Source: Guillardia theta CCMP2712
Lineage: Eukaryota; Cryptophyceae; Pyrenomonadales; Geminigeraceae
Assembly: GCF_000315625.1 (NCBI RefSeq)
Contig: NW_005434654.1
Span: 680,632-744,631 of the forward strand
Length of the DNA: 64,000 nucleotides
Reading direction: 5' to 3'
This document shows, one piece after another, positions 22,330 to 32,499 of the stretch (positions within the stretch are counted from its first letter, which is position 1; each line of letters opens with the position of its first letter). Below the pieces are notes generated by a model, which worked only from the letters and a program-made list of their open reading frames with translations, searched no databases and was not told the origin of the DNA. Position numbers and translations under genes: made by a program.

Positions 22330-24355
22330 GCCAGCCCACGCAGATCCTCTAAGCTTCCTGCAGCGGCGCTCCACCGACGGTACTCTGCATCCTGACACCC
22401 TCCCCTTCATCAGGCTTGTACAGTGGCAGACATCATCGCTCAGCGGCGCCGTCGAGGCCCTCGAGGATGTGGGCTGTTTGGTTGGCACTTCCGCCGATTC
22501 CCCGGCGGAGCCCTGCCATGTTTGGTCGGCACTTCCGATTCCCCGGCGGCGGAGCCCTGCCATGTTTGGTCGGCACTTCCGATTCCCGGCGGCGGAGTCC
22601 TGCCATGATGTCGGATGCCAGACCTGCTGCTGAGCGGCTCCGAGGATCCTCGAGCGGCCACTGAGGACACCTCCTCCGACTCCGGAGTCCCGGAGTCGCC
22701 GGAGGTCTCGGACTCAGCGCCGGCCGCAGTCCTTGTAGGCACTTTTTACCTTATGCGAGTAAAACTCTACTTTCTTGTCGGCGGCTGCCCTTTCTCCGTC
22801 ATGAGGTCGTTCACGTCCCCTCAGTGCTGTGCCGGTATCCCGGCGCTCGTTGCTTGCCCCTCTCTGCTTGTCTACGTGGCTTCCAGCAGTGCTGGTTACT
22901 TTCGGTCTTGTGTACTGTTTCGTGTATTTGCCCCGCGTTTGTTGCTGCAGTGTTGAGTTAACTGAAAAAAGGTCTGATGTTTTGCTTGTTGCTGCTTTCT
23001 TCTGCTTGAGGCACTTTTTACCTTATGCTCAGAGTGCCTATATTGGTAGGAGGGCCCGGCGTAAGATTTACGGTTGCCAGCAGTGCTGGTTCTTTTCGGG
23101 CTTGTGTTTTGTGTGTGTTTGTGCAGCTTCTCGCTGTGCGCTGTGTGCAAGCAGGTTTAGCTTGTTCCTGCTTTGTTTTGCTTGAGGCACATTTTACATT
23201 CTGCCAGTAAATCCCCGTTCTGCTTGAGGCACTTTTTACCTTTTATGCGAGTAAAACTCTATCAAAACAAGCAAAAGAAAGCAGCTGCATGCACACAGCG
23301 CCACAGCGAGAAGCTGCACAAACACACACAACCAAACAAGAACAACTTTTTACCTTCTGCGAGTAAAACTCTGAGACGGCCCAAGAGTAACCAGCACTGC
23401 TGGTAGCTTACGGTGTGTGTCACAGTTTATGCAGCTTCTCGCTGTGCGCTGTGTGCATGCAGGTTTAGCTTGTTCCTGCTTTGTTTTGCTTGAGGCACTT
23501 TTTACTTTTTATGCGAGTAAACACGTGACTTCGTTACCCGGTAGCTCTGCCAACCTGCTTTTGTTGCTGTGTGCAAAAAACAAGACCAAAAGCAGACCGT
23601 TTACTGGCAGGGGGGCGTCCGAGATGAAACTCCCTTAGACGCGATACTAGGTGCCCCGGAGGCATCCGACTGACCACTGTCAGTCGAGACGTCCCCCGCC
23701 GCCGCAAAGCTGGCGGCATTACGGAATCACGGTCGCGGACGAAGAAAGAGCAGCCGCCGACGGCGGGAGGGGGGGGGGGGCTGTGTGCATCGAAGCATGC
23801 AGGTTTAGCTTGTTCCTGCAACTTAGCAGGTTTAGCGTGTTCCTGTACCTTCTGCCAGTAAATCCGTCCATGCTTTCTTTTGCTTTAGAGGGAGTCCGAT
23901 TTACTGGCAGAAGGTAAAAAGTGCCTCAAGCAAATTGCTGGTTCTTTTCGGGCTTGTGTTTTGTGAATGCCCAAGGACCGGCGTGACCCGCCGCTCCCGA
24001 CCGATGCCGGGGAGGATCGAGCTCTCCGGAGGCACCCGAAGTCACAGTGAGGGACGGAGACGCCTCGCCAGCTCCGCGCCGATCGTCGGCGCCACTCTGG
24101 ATGTTTCCCCCATCGGAGTCGGAGACCTCCGGCGAAGACTCCTCCTCGGGCGACTCGACAAAGTCCGAGGAGGAGCTGTCCTCCGCCACCAGCAGCACCC
24201 GCAGCAGCAGCAGCCGCAGCTGCAGCACCCGCGTCAGCAGCAGCAGCAACAGCAGCAGCAGCAACCACCACAGCAGCGACCACAACCGCGCGGGCCGAGG
24301 GAGCAGCGGCAGTCCGGCCAATCGTCTCAGGAGTCTGAGCCTGCTCCTCCGCCGC
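22330..24355. mobile_element. Cluster of retrotransposon fragments, both orientations
   Basis: The cluster contains a plus-strand fragment at about 22370-22640 homologous to the nuclease-like region at 28215-28350 (shared CGACGGTA..CTGCATCCTGACACC), with a locally triplicated CCCTGCCATG.TTGGTCGGCA motif. From 22735 to 23936 there are at least six copies of the element's 3' end (GAGGCACTTTTTACCTT), mostly plus strand, with minus-strand pieces at 23268-23370 and 23895-23936. Around 24105-24180 is a fragment of the acidic Ser-rich tail in minus orientation, followed by a CAG-rich tract (24180-24275). None carries an intact frame. Confidence 0.7.
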
Positions 24356-24359
24356 GACC

Positions 24360-24735
24360 TACGCTGTCCCTCACCTCTGCGAGCGAGCGCCAAAGACAGT
24401 TGGCGATTCATCAGTTCACTGCGGGTGACCTTCATCGGGCGGTACGGACACTACTGAGCTCCGGCATCTACAGGGCTGAACCTTTCGCTGATCTTCTTGC
24501 TGAAGCACAAGAGAAGTTCCCTGATGGTGCGTCGCCTGCCTTTGGAAGTGCTTCCGCGGATCATCTCACCCAGCAAGCGCTTGCAGTACTGCAGGCGGAT
24601 TTGACTGACATCCTCGACACCACTAGCCTGATCCAGGCGATCAAGCGCTACAGCTCCTTTGCGGGGACCGATCATCGGACCAAGGGTGGAGGATTTGGCA
24701 ACACCTGTCACCCCTTTCTAGTCATCCTGCAGCTT
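24360..24735 (+). mobile_element. Retrotransposon N-terminal region fragment
   Basis: Encodes SLTSASERQRQLAIHQFTAG-DLHRAVRTLLSSG and an Ala/Leu-rich helical stretch (AEPFADLLAEAQEKF). The G-D-x-x-R-A-x-x-x-L pattern is typical of the region just before the RT domain in non-LTR elements of algae and oomycetes (family knowledge). The RT domain that should follow is absent; the sequence jumps at about 24725-24785 to the post-RT part. Confidence 0.65.
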
Positions 24736-24784
24736 TGAAGCTCTACTGGGTGGGCTGGATGGCATTGTAGCTGAAGAAGAGCCT

Positions 24785-26275
24785 TAAGCGCCGTCTCAAG
24801 ACTCAACTTCTTCACTTCGAGGTCGTCACTGGCGGGATTACACTTGGCGGCCTGCCTATCGGCACGGATGGATTTCATGCTAGTCAGCTCCGAGCGAAGG
24901 TTTCTACCCTCAACGAAGAGCTCTCGAAGCTCGGGCTCGTCCAGCATGGCTTCATGTTCAAGACGCTGGTGAGGGCGAGCCATCTCCAGAAGCTGCGCTT
25001 CTTCCTCCAGGGGTCTTCTCCGTTTCTCCCGCGGGTCCAATCACAGATTCGTCGCTTTGACCTCTCTGTCCACCTGGCGCTTGAGAAATACCACCGCTGG
25101 CCTTCCTCGCAGTACCTTGCCGCGCATCCCGACCTGCTAGAGTTTGCGAGGTTCAAGCGGGAGCTTCCGCATAGTCGAGGAGGGGACGAGTTCACGCCCT
25201 CTGAGGGTCTACACCCCGCTGTTTACTATACGGCTATCGCTCGCTTCCTCGCTTCAGGCTTGGTACTCTGACCAGCCCATGTCACGGACCCTGCCCTCTC
25301 CTCATAGCCTGGACGTTCACTGCTCGAGATCTCTCCGTGCCCAGAAGCATCCTCTGGCGACCTTCTTCGGCTTCGCGCTTGGGCTGGCGCTGCCGCGTCT
25401 GGGTGCCAGCAGTGCTGGTTCTTTTCGGGCTTGTGTTTTGTGTGTGATTGTGCAGCTTCTCGCTGTGGACTGTGTATCTGCCGGTTCAGCTTGTTCCTGC
25501 TTTGTTTTGCTTGAGGCACTTTTTATCTTCTGCCAGTAAATCCTATACCCCCTTCTTCGTTGAGGCGCACGACTTCGTTCATAATGCTGGAGCGATCCTC
25601 TACCGTCGTGTCAAGGCTCCTGCACCGGCTGCAGATGGCGCGGCGATCCCACCTGCCCCGGCTGCTGTGCCTGATGACGCAGGACGCCCCCCGGCATCTG
25701 TGGTACACATCCCTGGTTTGCGCGCTCTCGTCGACTCGTCTCATGAGCACTTCATTCCTCCCCCTGCGCAGCGAAATGTGACTCCTCTTGTCATGCGCGT
25801 CTTCCCTCGCCATGTGCATGCTCGCGCTGCGCTGACCGATCAGCAGCGTGATATCCTCACCTTGCACAGCCGCAGGACACACTCGCTCAAGTCGCAGGAT
25901 AGGGTCTTGCAGTCTACCATCTTCGCTCATTTTCCTGAGCGAGACCTGAGCCACTCTCCGATGCGAGTCTCGAGCTACTACCCCCTCAAGGCCTTCCCGC
26001 ACCGCTATGCTCAGATGCTCGACTGCTATCTCCATGGCATGCCGATCTGCCAGTGTCCGACGAAATGTGATGGATGTCAGCGCGAGCTCGACCCCTCCGT
26101 TGCTGCACATCATCTCCAGACCTGCAAACGCCGATCCTCCAAGCTTCCCACGGCGCATGACAACCTTACTCGTACGATTCGGTCGATGCTGAACGAAGCT
26201 GGTCTTCAGAGCGTCATCGATACAATGGGGGATCCTCGTTCTCGACGGCAGGTACCCTCCCATCCTCATATCATA
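24785..26275 (+). mobile_element. Retrotransposon post-RT, Cys/His and start of nuclease region
   Basis: Starts in the thumb-like region (EVVTGGITLGGLPIGTDGFH), continues through a helical stretch (LRFFLQGSSPFLPRVQSQIR), then a frame change at about 25260. After the nested insert comes VEAHDFVHNAGAILYRRVKA, a His/Pro-rich stretch, and a Cys/His motif (CQCPTKCDGCQREL ... AAHHLQTCKRR) near the C-terminal part (LTRTIRSMLNEAGLQSVID). The frame is broken in at least two places, so this copy is dead. It is interrupted at 25370-25550 by a later 3'-end insertion and at 26276 by an inverted truncated copy. Confidence 0.8.
25370..25550 (+). mobile_element. 181-bp retrotransposon 3' end nested insertion with 9-bp TSD
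   Basis: The insert is flanked by direct repeats CCTTCTTCG at 25361-25369 and 25551-25559. The uninterrupted site is present in the inverted copy at about 37810-37830, where the ATFF and VEAHD codons are contiguous. The insert matches the sequence downstream of the element's stop codon in other copies (GCTTCTCGCTGTG, CTTGAGGCACTTTTTATC, CAGTAAATCC) and ends just after CAGTAAATCC. It is therefore a strongly 5'-truncated copy holding only 3' UTR. Its 190-bp net addition shifts the host frame by +1, as observed. Confidence 0.9.
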
Positions 26276-26277
26276 TA

Positions 26278-26990
26278 GGATTTACTGGCAGAAGATAAAA
26301 AGTGCCTCAAGCAAAACAAAGCAGGAACAAGCTGAACCGGCAGGCACACAGTCCACAGCGAGAAGCTGCACAAACACACACAAAACACAAGCCCGAAAAG
26401 AACCAGCACTGCCACCCAGACGCGGCATCGCCAGCCCAAGCGCGAAGCCGCGCAGACAAGCAGCCTAAGGGTCAAGCAATCAAGCAACAAGCAGCAGGAG
26501 CATGCAGGAGGAATAAAATCCCTTAGACGCGATACCCGGAGGCAGCCGACTGACCACTGTCAGTCGAGACGTCCGCTGCCGCCACAAAGCGGGCGGCCGC
26601 GGACGGAGAAAGGGCAGCCGCCGACAAGGAGCCGGCGCTGCCCGGGTGTCCGCCTGGGGCAGCGGACGGAGGGAGGCTGGACACAGGAACACGGTACCGC
26701 TCGAGGTAGTCCTCCTCGCTAGCCTCCGAGTCAGCGGTAGCCGAGTCAGTGGTAGCCGCCCGTGACGGCGGCGACGCCGCGGCAATGCCCAAGGACCGGC
26801 GTGACCCGACCGATGCCGGGGAGGAAGCAGGCGAGCTCGGACCAGCAGCAAGCACCCCAGTGGTGTCGAGCTCTCCGGAGGCACCCGACGTCACAGTGAG
26901 GGACGGAGACGCCTCGCCAGCTCCGCGCCGATCGTCGGGGCCACTCGAAGGGTTTCCCCCATCAAACATATCCTCCAAGGGGTCCTTCTT
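26278..26990 (-). mobile_element. 5'-truncated retrotransposon copy (tail + 3' UTR), inverted
   Basis: Read on the minus strand: acidic/Ser tail (SSGPDDRRGAGEASPSLTVT, then LSAAALSPSAAARFVAAADV), a stop after ASGYRV, about 240 bp of 3' UTR, and the terminus CAGTAAATCC at 26278. This is the fullest 3' UTR in the window and shows that the short insertions elsewhere are the ends of this element. It is inserted tail-to-tail into the preceding plus-strand copy. Confidence 0.8.
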
Positions 26991-26996
26991 GGCCAA

Positions 26997-27724
26997 ATGC
27001 CGGATCTTCTTATTCCTGCCCTGTCAGCCATTCGTCGAGGATGCAGATTTATTCCCCTCTCCAAGGGAGCTGATAAACCTGGTCTCCGGCCAATTGTCAT
27101 CGGTTCTGCCGCACACCGTCGACTTGCGACGAAGCTTGCTTTGGCAGCGATTCGCTCATTTCTTGACCAGCACTTCCTCTCGTCTCACCCTCGAGCGATT
27201 CAGTTCGGACTCGATCGAGACGGCTGGCTGAAGTTCTCGCAAACCGCGTCAGCGCTCCTGCCCCTTCACGCTCGCGGTGATGATGAGGATGTTGCCAACC
27301 CCACAGTGCTGGTGAGTTTGGATGCAAAGAACGCCTTCAACTCCCTCGACCGCCAGGCTCTCTTCGATGCAATCGAGGGACGTGCGAGTCGCGACTACTT
27401 TGATGGGAGCATCACTGAAGGCGCTCGCTTGCCCTCTTGCGAGCATCTCCGTTTGTTCGCCTCCTACCTCTCCAGCTACTATGGAGACTCTGCTGACCTT
27501 CGACTCTTTCACAAAAGTCAGTCAGCCTCCGTTCAGTGTACCTCGGGCGTCTGTCAGGGCGATGTCCCCTCCAGCGTATTTTTCTGCCACAGTATCCACC
27601 CCCTGCTCCTCCATATCGCAGAGCTTTTTCCCTCTGTTCGAGTCTTGGCCTATGCTGACAACGTCGTGCTTGTCGGTCCACTCGAGGATGCCGTTGCAGC
27701 TACGTCCGCTATGAAGAAGGATTT
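26997..27724 (+). mobile_element. Non-LTR retrotransposon reverse transcriptase domain
   Basis: One open frame with RT blocks in order: FIPLSKGADKPGLRPIVIG-SAAHRR (blocks 1-2), VLVSLDAKNAFNSLDRQALF (block 3, first catalytic Asp), GVCQGDVPSSVFFCHSIHPL (block 4, here QGD), VLAYADNVVLVG (block 5) and a final helix (ATSAMKKDLDLL). The catalytic box reads YADN where active enzymes have YADD or FADD, so it is predicted inactive. The frame is cut after LDLL by an inverted 3'-end copy at 27725. This domain is missing from the neighbouring fragments at 24.4-26.3 kb. Confidence 0.9.
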
Positions 27725-27976
27725 GGATTTACTGGCAGAAGATAAAAAGTGCCTCAAGCAAAACAAAGCAGGAACAAGCTGAACCGGCAGGCACACAGTC
27801 CACAGCGAGAAGCTGCACAAACACACACAAAACACAAGCCCGAAAAGAACCAGCACTGCTGGCACCCAGACGCGGCATCGCCAGCCCAGCAGGAGCATGC
27901 AGGAGGAATAAAATCCCTTAGACGCGATACCCGGAGGCAGCCGACTGACCACTGTCAGTCGAGACGTCCGCTGTAA
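27725..27976 (-). mobile_element. 5'-truncated retrotransposon 3' end, inverted
   Basis: Minus strand: the last codons of the tail (..SGQSAASGYRV, stop), 3' UTR with an internal deletion of about 60 bp compared with the copy at 26.3-26.5 kb, and the terminus at 27725 inside the RT frame of the plus-strand copy. Confidence 0.8.
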
Positions 27977-27983
27977 TCGTACT

Positions 27984-28977
27984 TGATGGCGGACGTGACG
28001 TTGGTCCACCCTTACATTGGTGGCGGACGTGACGTGACTAGATGGCGGACGTGACGTTGGTCCACCCTTACATTGGTAGCTCTGCCGACCTGACCAAGTG
28101 GGGGGAGGTCAACCTCGACGCCCTCCATGTTGCAGCGTCTGAGAAGATTCGCAAACATCGCGCTGCATATGCCATGACTACTCCTCCTCGAGCGTTCATC
28201 CCTCTTGCCATCTCGACGGACGGTACCCTGCATCCTGACACCCTCCGCTTCATCTGGTATCTCGCGGACATCATTGCTCAGCGCTCAATGCCTCTTGAGG
28301 ATGCGGCGTTTGGTCGGCCCTTCGTGCCTGATGACGGCCCTGCTGCTGAGGTCTTGGCTCGCAAACGCGCCGCCACCTATCAGCGCCTCACCATGCAGCT
28401 GACGCTGGAGGCGCTCTTGTCTGGTGCGAGGCGCATGACGCCCTTGCGGGCGCAAGCACTTCTCGAGCCAGAGGACAGCTCCTCCTCGGACTTTGTCGAG
28501 TCGCCCGAGGAGTCTTCGCCGGAGGTCTCCGACTCCGATGGGGGACACCCTTCGAGTGGCGCCGACGATCGGCGCGGAGCTGGCGAGGCGTCTCCGTCCC
28601 TCACTGTGACGTCGGGTGCCTCCGGAGAGCTCGACACCACTGGGGTGCTTGCTGCTGGTCCGAGCTCGCCTGCTTCCTCCCCGGCATCGGTCGGGTCACG
28701 CCGGTCCTTGGGCATTGCCGCGGCGTCGCCGCCGTCACGGGCGGCTACCGCTGACTCGGCTACCGCTGACTCGGAGGCTAGCGAGGAGGACTACCTCGAG
28801 CGGTACCGTGTTCATGTGTCCAGCCTCCCTCCGTCCGCTGCCCCAGGCGGACCCCCGGGCAGCGCCGGCTCCTTGTCGGCGGCTGCCCTTTCTCCGTCCG
28901 CGGCCGCCCGCTTTGTGGCGGCAGCGGACGTCTCGACTGACAGTGGTCAGTCGGCTGCCTCCGGGTATCGCGTCTAA
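27984..28977 (+). mobile_element. Retrotransposon nuclease-like region, acidic tail and stop
   Basis: A continuous frame from 28042: MADVTLVHPYIGSSADLTKW, then ASEKIRKHRAAYAM, AFIPLAISTDGTLHPDTLRF and a basic helix (AEVLARKRAATYQRLTMQLT). The D-V-T-V..HP ... K ... F-x-P-L-A-x-S-T-x-G arrangement resembles the restriction-endonuclease-like domain at the end of RT proteins of some non-LTR elements (inference). A Ser/Asp/Glu-rich tail follows, ending ASGYRV and TAA at 28975-28977. The 5' end contains a local duplication of GATGGCGGACGTGACGTTGG (about 27985 and 28039). This is the best-preserved copy of the C-terminal half. Confidence 0.8.
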
Positions 28978-29003
28978 GGGATTTTATTCCTCCTGCATGC
29001 TCC

Positions 29004-29366
29004 TTCACCATGCAGCTGACGCTGGAAGCGCTCTTGTCTGGTGCGAGGCGCAGGCGGTATAGGATTTACTGGCAGAAGGTAAAAAGTGCCTCAAGCAAAA
29101 CAAATGACGCCCTTGCGGGCGCAAGCACTTCTCGAGCCAGAGGACAGCTCCTCCTCGGACTTTGTCGAGTCGCCCGAGGAGTCTTCGCCGGAGGTCTCCG
29201 ACTCCGATGGGGGACACCCTTCGAGTGGCGCCGACGATCGGCGCGGAGCTGGCGAGGCGTCTCCGTCCCTCACTGTGACGTCGGGTGCCTCCGGAGAGCT
29301 CGACACCACTGGGGTGCTTGCTGCTGGTGACGTAGAGGAGGCCTTCCTAGCTGAGCCGTCTTGCTA
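29004..29366 (+). mobile_element. Partial duplicate of the retrotransposon tail
   Basis: Repeats the sequence of 28391-28660 (ACCATGCAGCTGACGCTGGA onwards) with few differences, directly after the preceding copy's stop and 25 bp of its 3' UTR. It is interrupted at 29062-29103 by a minus-strand remnant of the element's own 3' terminus, then runs to a TAA at 29364-29366 in unrelated sequence. Confidence 0.75.
29062..29103 (-). mobile_element. 42-bp extreme 5'-truncated 3' terminus
   Basis: GGATTTACTGGCAGAAGGTA and AAAAGTGCCTCAAGCAAAAC are the terminal bases of the element on the minus strand. The matching uninserted sequence is at 28436-28444 (GAGGCGC|ATGACGCC). Only about 50 bp were added. 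Confidence 0.75.
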
Positions 29367-29563
29367 AGGTCCTCTCATGTCTGGATGCTTGGGTTTCACA
29401 TCAGTAGTAGCATACAGTCTATCTCTCATGTGCTCCTCAATTCTGGTTTTGTGTGCATTAAACTTGGTCTTGAGCAAAAACTGTCTTGTTACAACTAAGG
29501 TCGATGTGATGTCTGCGTGACTTTGGACTAGTACAAGTCTAACAAACTTGTATTCCGTCACCC
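29367..29563. other. Short spacer with a repeat shared with the CDC7 region
   Basis: No gene. Bases 29452-29490 match, with two differences, the minus strand at 32352-32392 just upstream of the kinase core (TGCATTAAACT ... GTCTTGAGCAA). Confidence 0.7.
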
Positions 29564-29564
29564 T

Positions 29565-30382
29565 TAGACGCGATACCCGGAGCGGCAGCCGAGAGGGATG
29601 AACGCTCGAGGAGGAGTAGTCATAGCATATGCAGCGCGATGTTTGCGAATCTTGGCAGACGCTGCAACATGGCTCGGAGGGCGGCGTCGAGGTTGACCTC
29701 CCCCCACTTGGTCAGGTCGCCGCCGGCAGAGGCTACCAATGTAAGGGTGGACCAACGGTCACGTCCGCCATCAAGCCCTCGTACTGCTCGGACCCTCGAT
29801 CGCGGATTCCAGGGATGTGGATATCGCCCTTCATCTTGCGGCCATGAGGATGGGAGGGTACCTGCCGTCGAGAACGAGGATCCCCCACTGTATCGATGAC
29901 GCTCTGAAGACCAGCTTCGTTCAGCATCGACCGAATCGTACGAGTAAGGTTGTCATGCGCCGTGGGAACTTCGGAAGCTTGGAGGATCGGCGTTTGCAGG
30001 TCTGGAGATGATGTGCAGCAACGGAGGGATCGAGCTCGCGCTGACATCCATCACATTCCGTCGGACACTGGCAGATCGGCATGCCACTGATGGAGATAGC
30101 AGTCGAGCATCTGAGCATAGCGGTGCGGGAAGGCCTTGAGGGGGTAGTAGCTCGAGACTCGCATCGGAGAGTGGCTCAGGTCCGATCACGCTCAGGAAAA
30201 TGAGCGAAGATGGTCAGCCTGTGAGACTGCAAGACCCTATCCTGCGACTTGAGCGAGTGTGTCCTGCGGCTACACGACGGTAGAGGATCGCTCCAGCATT
30301 ATGAACGAAGTCGTGCGCCTCAACGAAGAAGGTCGCCAGAGGATGCTTCTGGGCACGGAGAGATCTCGAGCAGTGAACGTCG
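29565..30382 (-). mobile_element. Internally deleted retrotransposon derivative, copy 1
   Basis: Minus strand from about 30382: RAQKHPLATFFVEAHDFVHN, a deletion of about 250 bp after AILYRRV, then the Cys/His region (CQCPTECDGCQREL) and nuclease-like start. A second deletion joins AFIPL to GYRV and the stop at 29565. It shares the first deletion and a small CACAGGCTGAC insertion with the copy at 37.2-38.0 kb, so both derive from one already deleted parent. Confidence 0.8.
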
Positions 30383-31210
30383 GCCATAGCGTTGCCGTTC
30401 CGTATCCTTGTCGGATCAGTTAACCAGGGTGGTTCTCATAGTAGTTTTAGTCAAATTCAAGCGGCAAGAGAAAATTGAGCTAAAAATGTTGGCTCCGTCA
30501 ATTTATGTACCTTTTTCGTTGCCAGGGCTGCCGGGCCATCCAAGACGAGAAGGGCAATGTTGAGCAAAACCTTCCTCTATTTGATATGAATAGGCGTGTA
30601 TAGTTGACTAAATAATCATGAGGAGGCTCGGGGTAGGTATTCAAATGATTTGAATCTTTCCAACGGCCTCCAGCCCGTGTTGAGGGGTAGGGGGTAGTGC
30701 AAACTTCTCGTATCAATCTAAAACACTTGTAAACGACCTCACACTTGCCCCGTCTCTTCCCTATCCCACTACTCCCAATGTACTCAGGGACTGTTTGCTC
30801 AGCTGCTGAGCGCAGTCAAGGACCATGGCCCCTCAATGCTAACTCCTGAAACTGCCAGGCAAGTACTGAGATCAAACAGCTCAATTCTTGGCTGAGAATC
30901 ACACCTATAGTAGGTTGAATGTGTAAGGTATGCATCTCATCGAAATTTGCACTTGCGTACCAAAGCACTCATCAGCTATAGGTGATGGTTGTTCACTTCC
31001 AGAAGAAGGGAAACATGAAGGGAACCGATCAGAGAAGCAACCTTCGAAGACATGAAGGAAATTCGATTCTCCTTGTTGTGTTGACGCCCTAGCTTCCTTT
31101 ACCTGAAGGCTTCGTCGGTTGAATAAGAAACATATTTCAAGAGACTTCCTGTTGCTTTGCCATGATTGCGTTTTTTGAGGCTTCTCCCAACCTATTGTAA
31201 TATGGCGGTG
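30383..31210. other. No gene seen
   Basis: AT-balanced sequence with only short, unlike ORFs on both strands. No domain, RNA gene or clear repeat seen. Confidence 0.5.
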
Positions 31211-31433
31211 TCATTTGTGAGGAGGTGAGGAGTTTGAGAGGCTGGGGGAAGGAGAGGGGAGGGGTTGGAAGGGAAATGGACGCCTGGGAGGCCAGGCTAG
31301 TTGATATGCCTGATCGCTGCGAGAGGAGATGCCGGAGGAGAGACCGTGTTTACTCAAGACCACTAGCGAGGAAGGCAGGAGGGCGAGGAGGACATGAGAG
31401 GAGAGGAAGGAGAAAGCTACGGGTAGAGACGGT

Positions 31434-32336
31434 TTACTTGACAGCACTAATGAGGAAGGGATGCTTCAGAGCCTCCAGTGCTGTAATCCTCGTGCGGGGA
31501 TCGATGTTGAGGCAGCAGTTGAGGAAGTCCCAGATCGCATGTTTCTCATCCACCTCCAGCCAGTCCTTGCATCCCGCATGCGCGCCCAGGGAGCTTGACA
31601 AGGTCCGCCATGTTTGCTTGAAACCGCGGGCATAGCTGAGATGCAGTTCCAATGGTGGAATCTGAATGACATCAAGTTAGCAACCTCAGGCCTCCCGCCA
31701 CCATATCACCCTCATCCTCATCCTCTTGATACAACAACGCCGACGACAACAATTTTACCTTAACGTCGAGGAGCTTCCACACAGCATCCATGCTCTTGAT
31801 GTACATGCGCAAGCTGCTCAGACAGTCAGACAAGCGCACTTCCAAGGTACACAAAGAGCGTACCCGTAGATCTCCATCGTTGCCGTGACTATGTCGTTAT
31901 ACTGGAACCATTGGAACTGTGTCGTGCGGCACAGCAGGGTAAGCAGTACTACCCCAGCAGCCCACACGTCCACTGCTGTGGTCTGGCACTGCATGCCCAT
32001 GAGCACTTCGGGCGCTCGGTATCCCCGAGTTCCCGCGCGTTTGACTGGACGTTCGAATTTGACCCCTGAGTTCCTCACTGTCACCGATGCGTTCGTCTTG
32101 CTGACGCCCAACATGATCCGCCTCTTCGCCATCTGCTGCGCCATCTCTAGCTTCTCCTGCTCCTTTTGATTCCGCGAGGAGCGAGAGCTGGCCGTAGAAA
32201 CCTCACAGGGCAAGATGTTGCCGATGCTGCGGCCTGATGACTGCATTTGTTTCTCTGCCAGCCCAAAGTCCACAAGCAAGTACTTCTTATTCCTTCTGTC
32301 GTAGAGGAAGTTATTCAATTTCACGTCTCGATGCAT
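31434..32336 (-). CDS. CDC7-type protein kinase, N-lobe missing
   Basis: The minus strand encodes MHRDVKLNNFLYDRRNKKYL, VDFGLAEKQ, a long basic insert, RAGTRGYRAPEVLMGMQCQ, TTAVDVWAAGVVLLTLLCRT and a C-terminal exon with DWLEVDEKHAIWDFLNCCLN ... ITALEALKHPFL to TAA at 31434-31436. The HRDVKxxNFLY, the insert between DFG and the activation segment, and the TTAxDxW motif are hallmarks of CDC7, the kinase that fires replication origins together with DBF4 (family knowledge). Catalytic Asp, DFG and APE are present; the usual Pro after HRDVK is Leu. The G-loop, VAIK lysine and helix C are not found upstream. Instead a dispersed repeat lies directly 5' (32352-32392) and a GC-rich repeat begins at about 32500. 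It is either truncated or has its N-lobe beyond a repeat-filled intron. Confidence 0.75.
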
Positions 32337-32499
32337 AATAAATGTATAATGTATAAGACAGTTCTTGCTCAAGACCGAGTTTAATGCACACTGTGACACG
32401 AAACCACTGAGAATTGAGGCAGCACTGCACATGAGAGACTCCCGACTGTATGCTAGAATGATGGAACTTCGGAACTCAAGCATCATTGCAACGCCGCCG

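Noticed and set aside
22440-22742. Triplicated CCATG.TTGGTCGGCA motif as CRISPR-like array
   Set aside because: Only three imperfect direct copies inside a retrotransposon fragment; no spacers.
24180-24275. CAG/poly-Gln tract as a coding feature
   Set aside because: Lies in a junction of element fragments with no continuous frame on both sides.
25370-25550. Insert as an introner (intron-generating element)
   Set aside because: Its ends do not give a canonical GT-AG intron in the host strand and it matches the element's 3' UTR, so a truncated retrotransposon copy explains it better.
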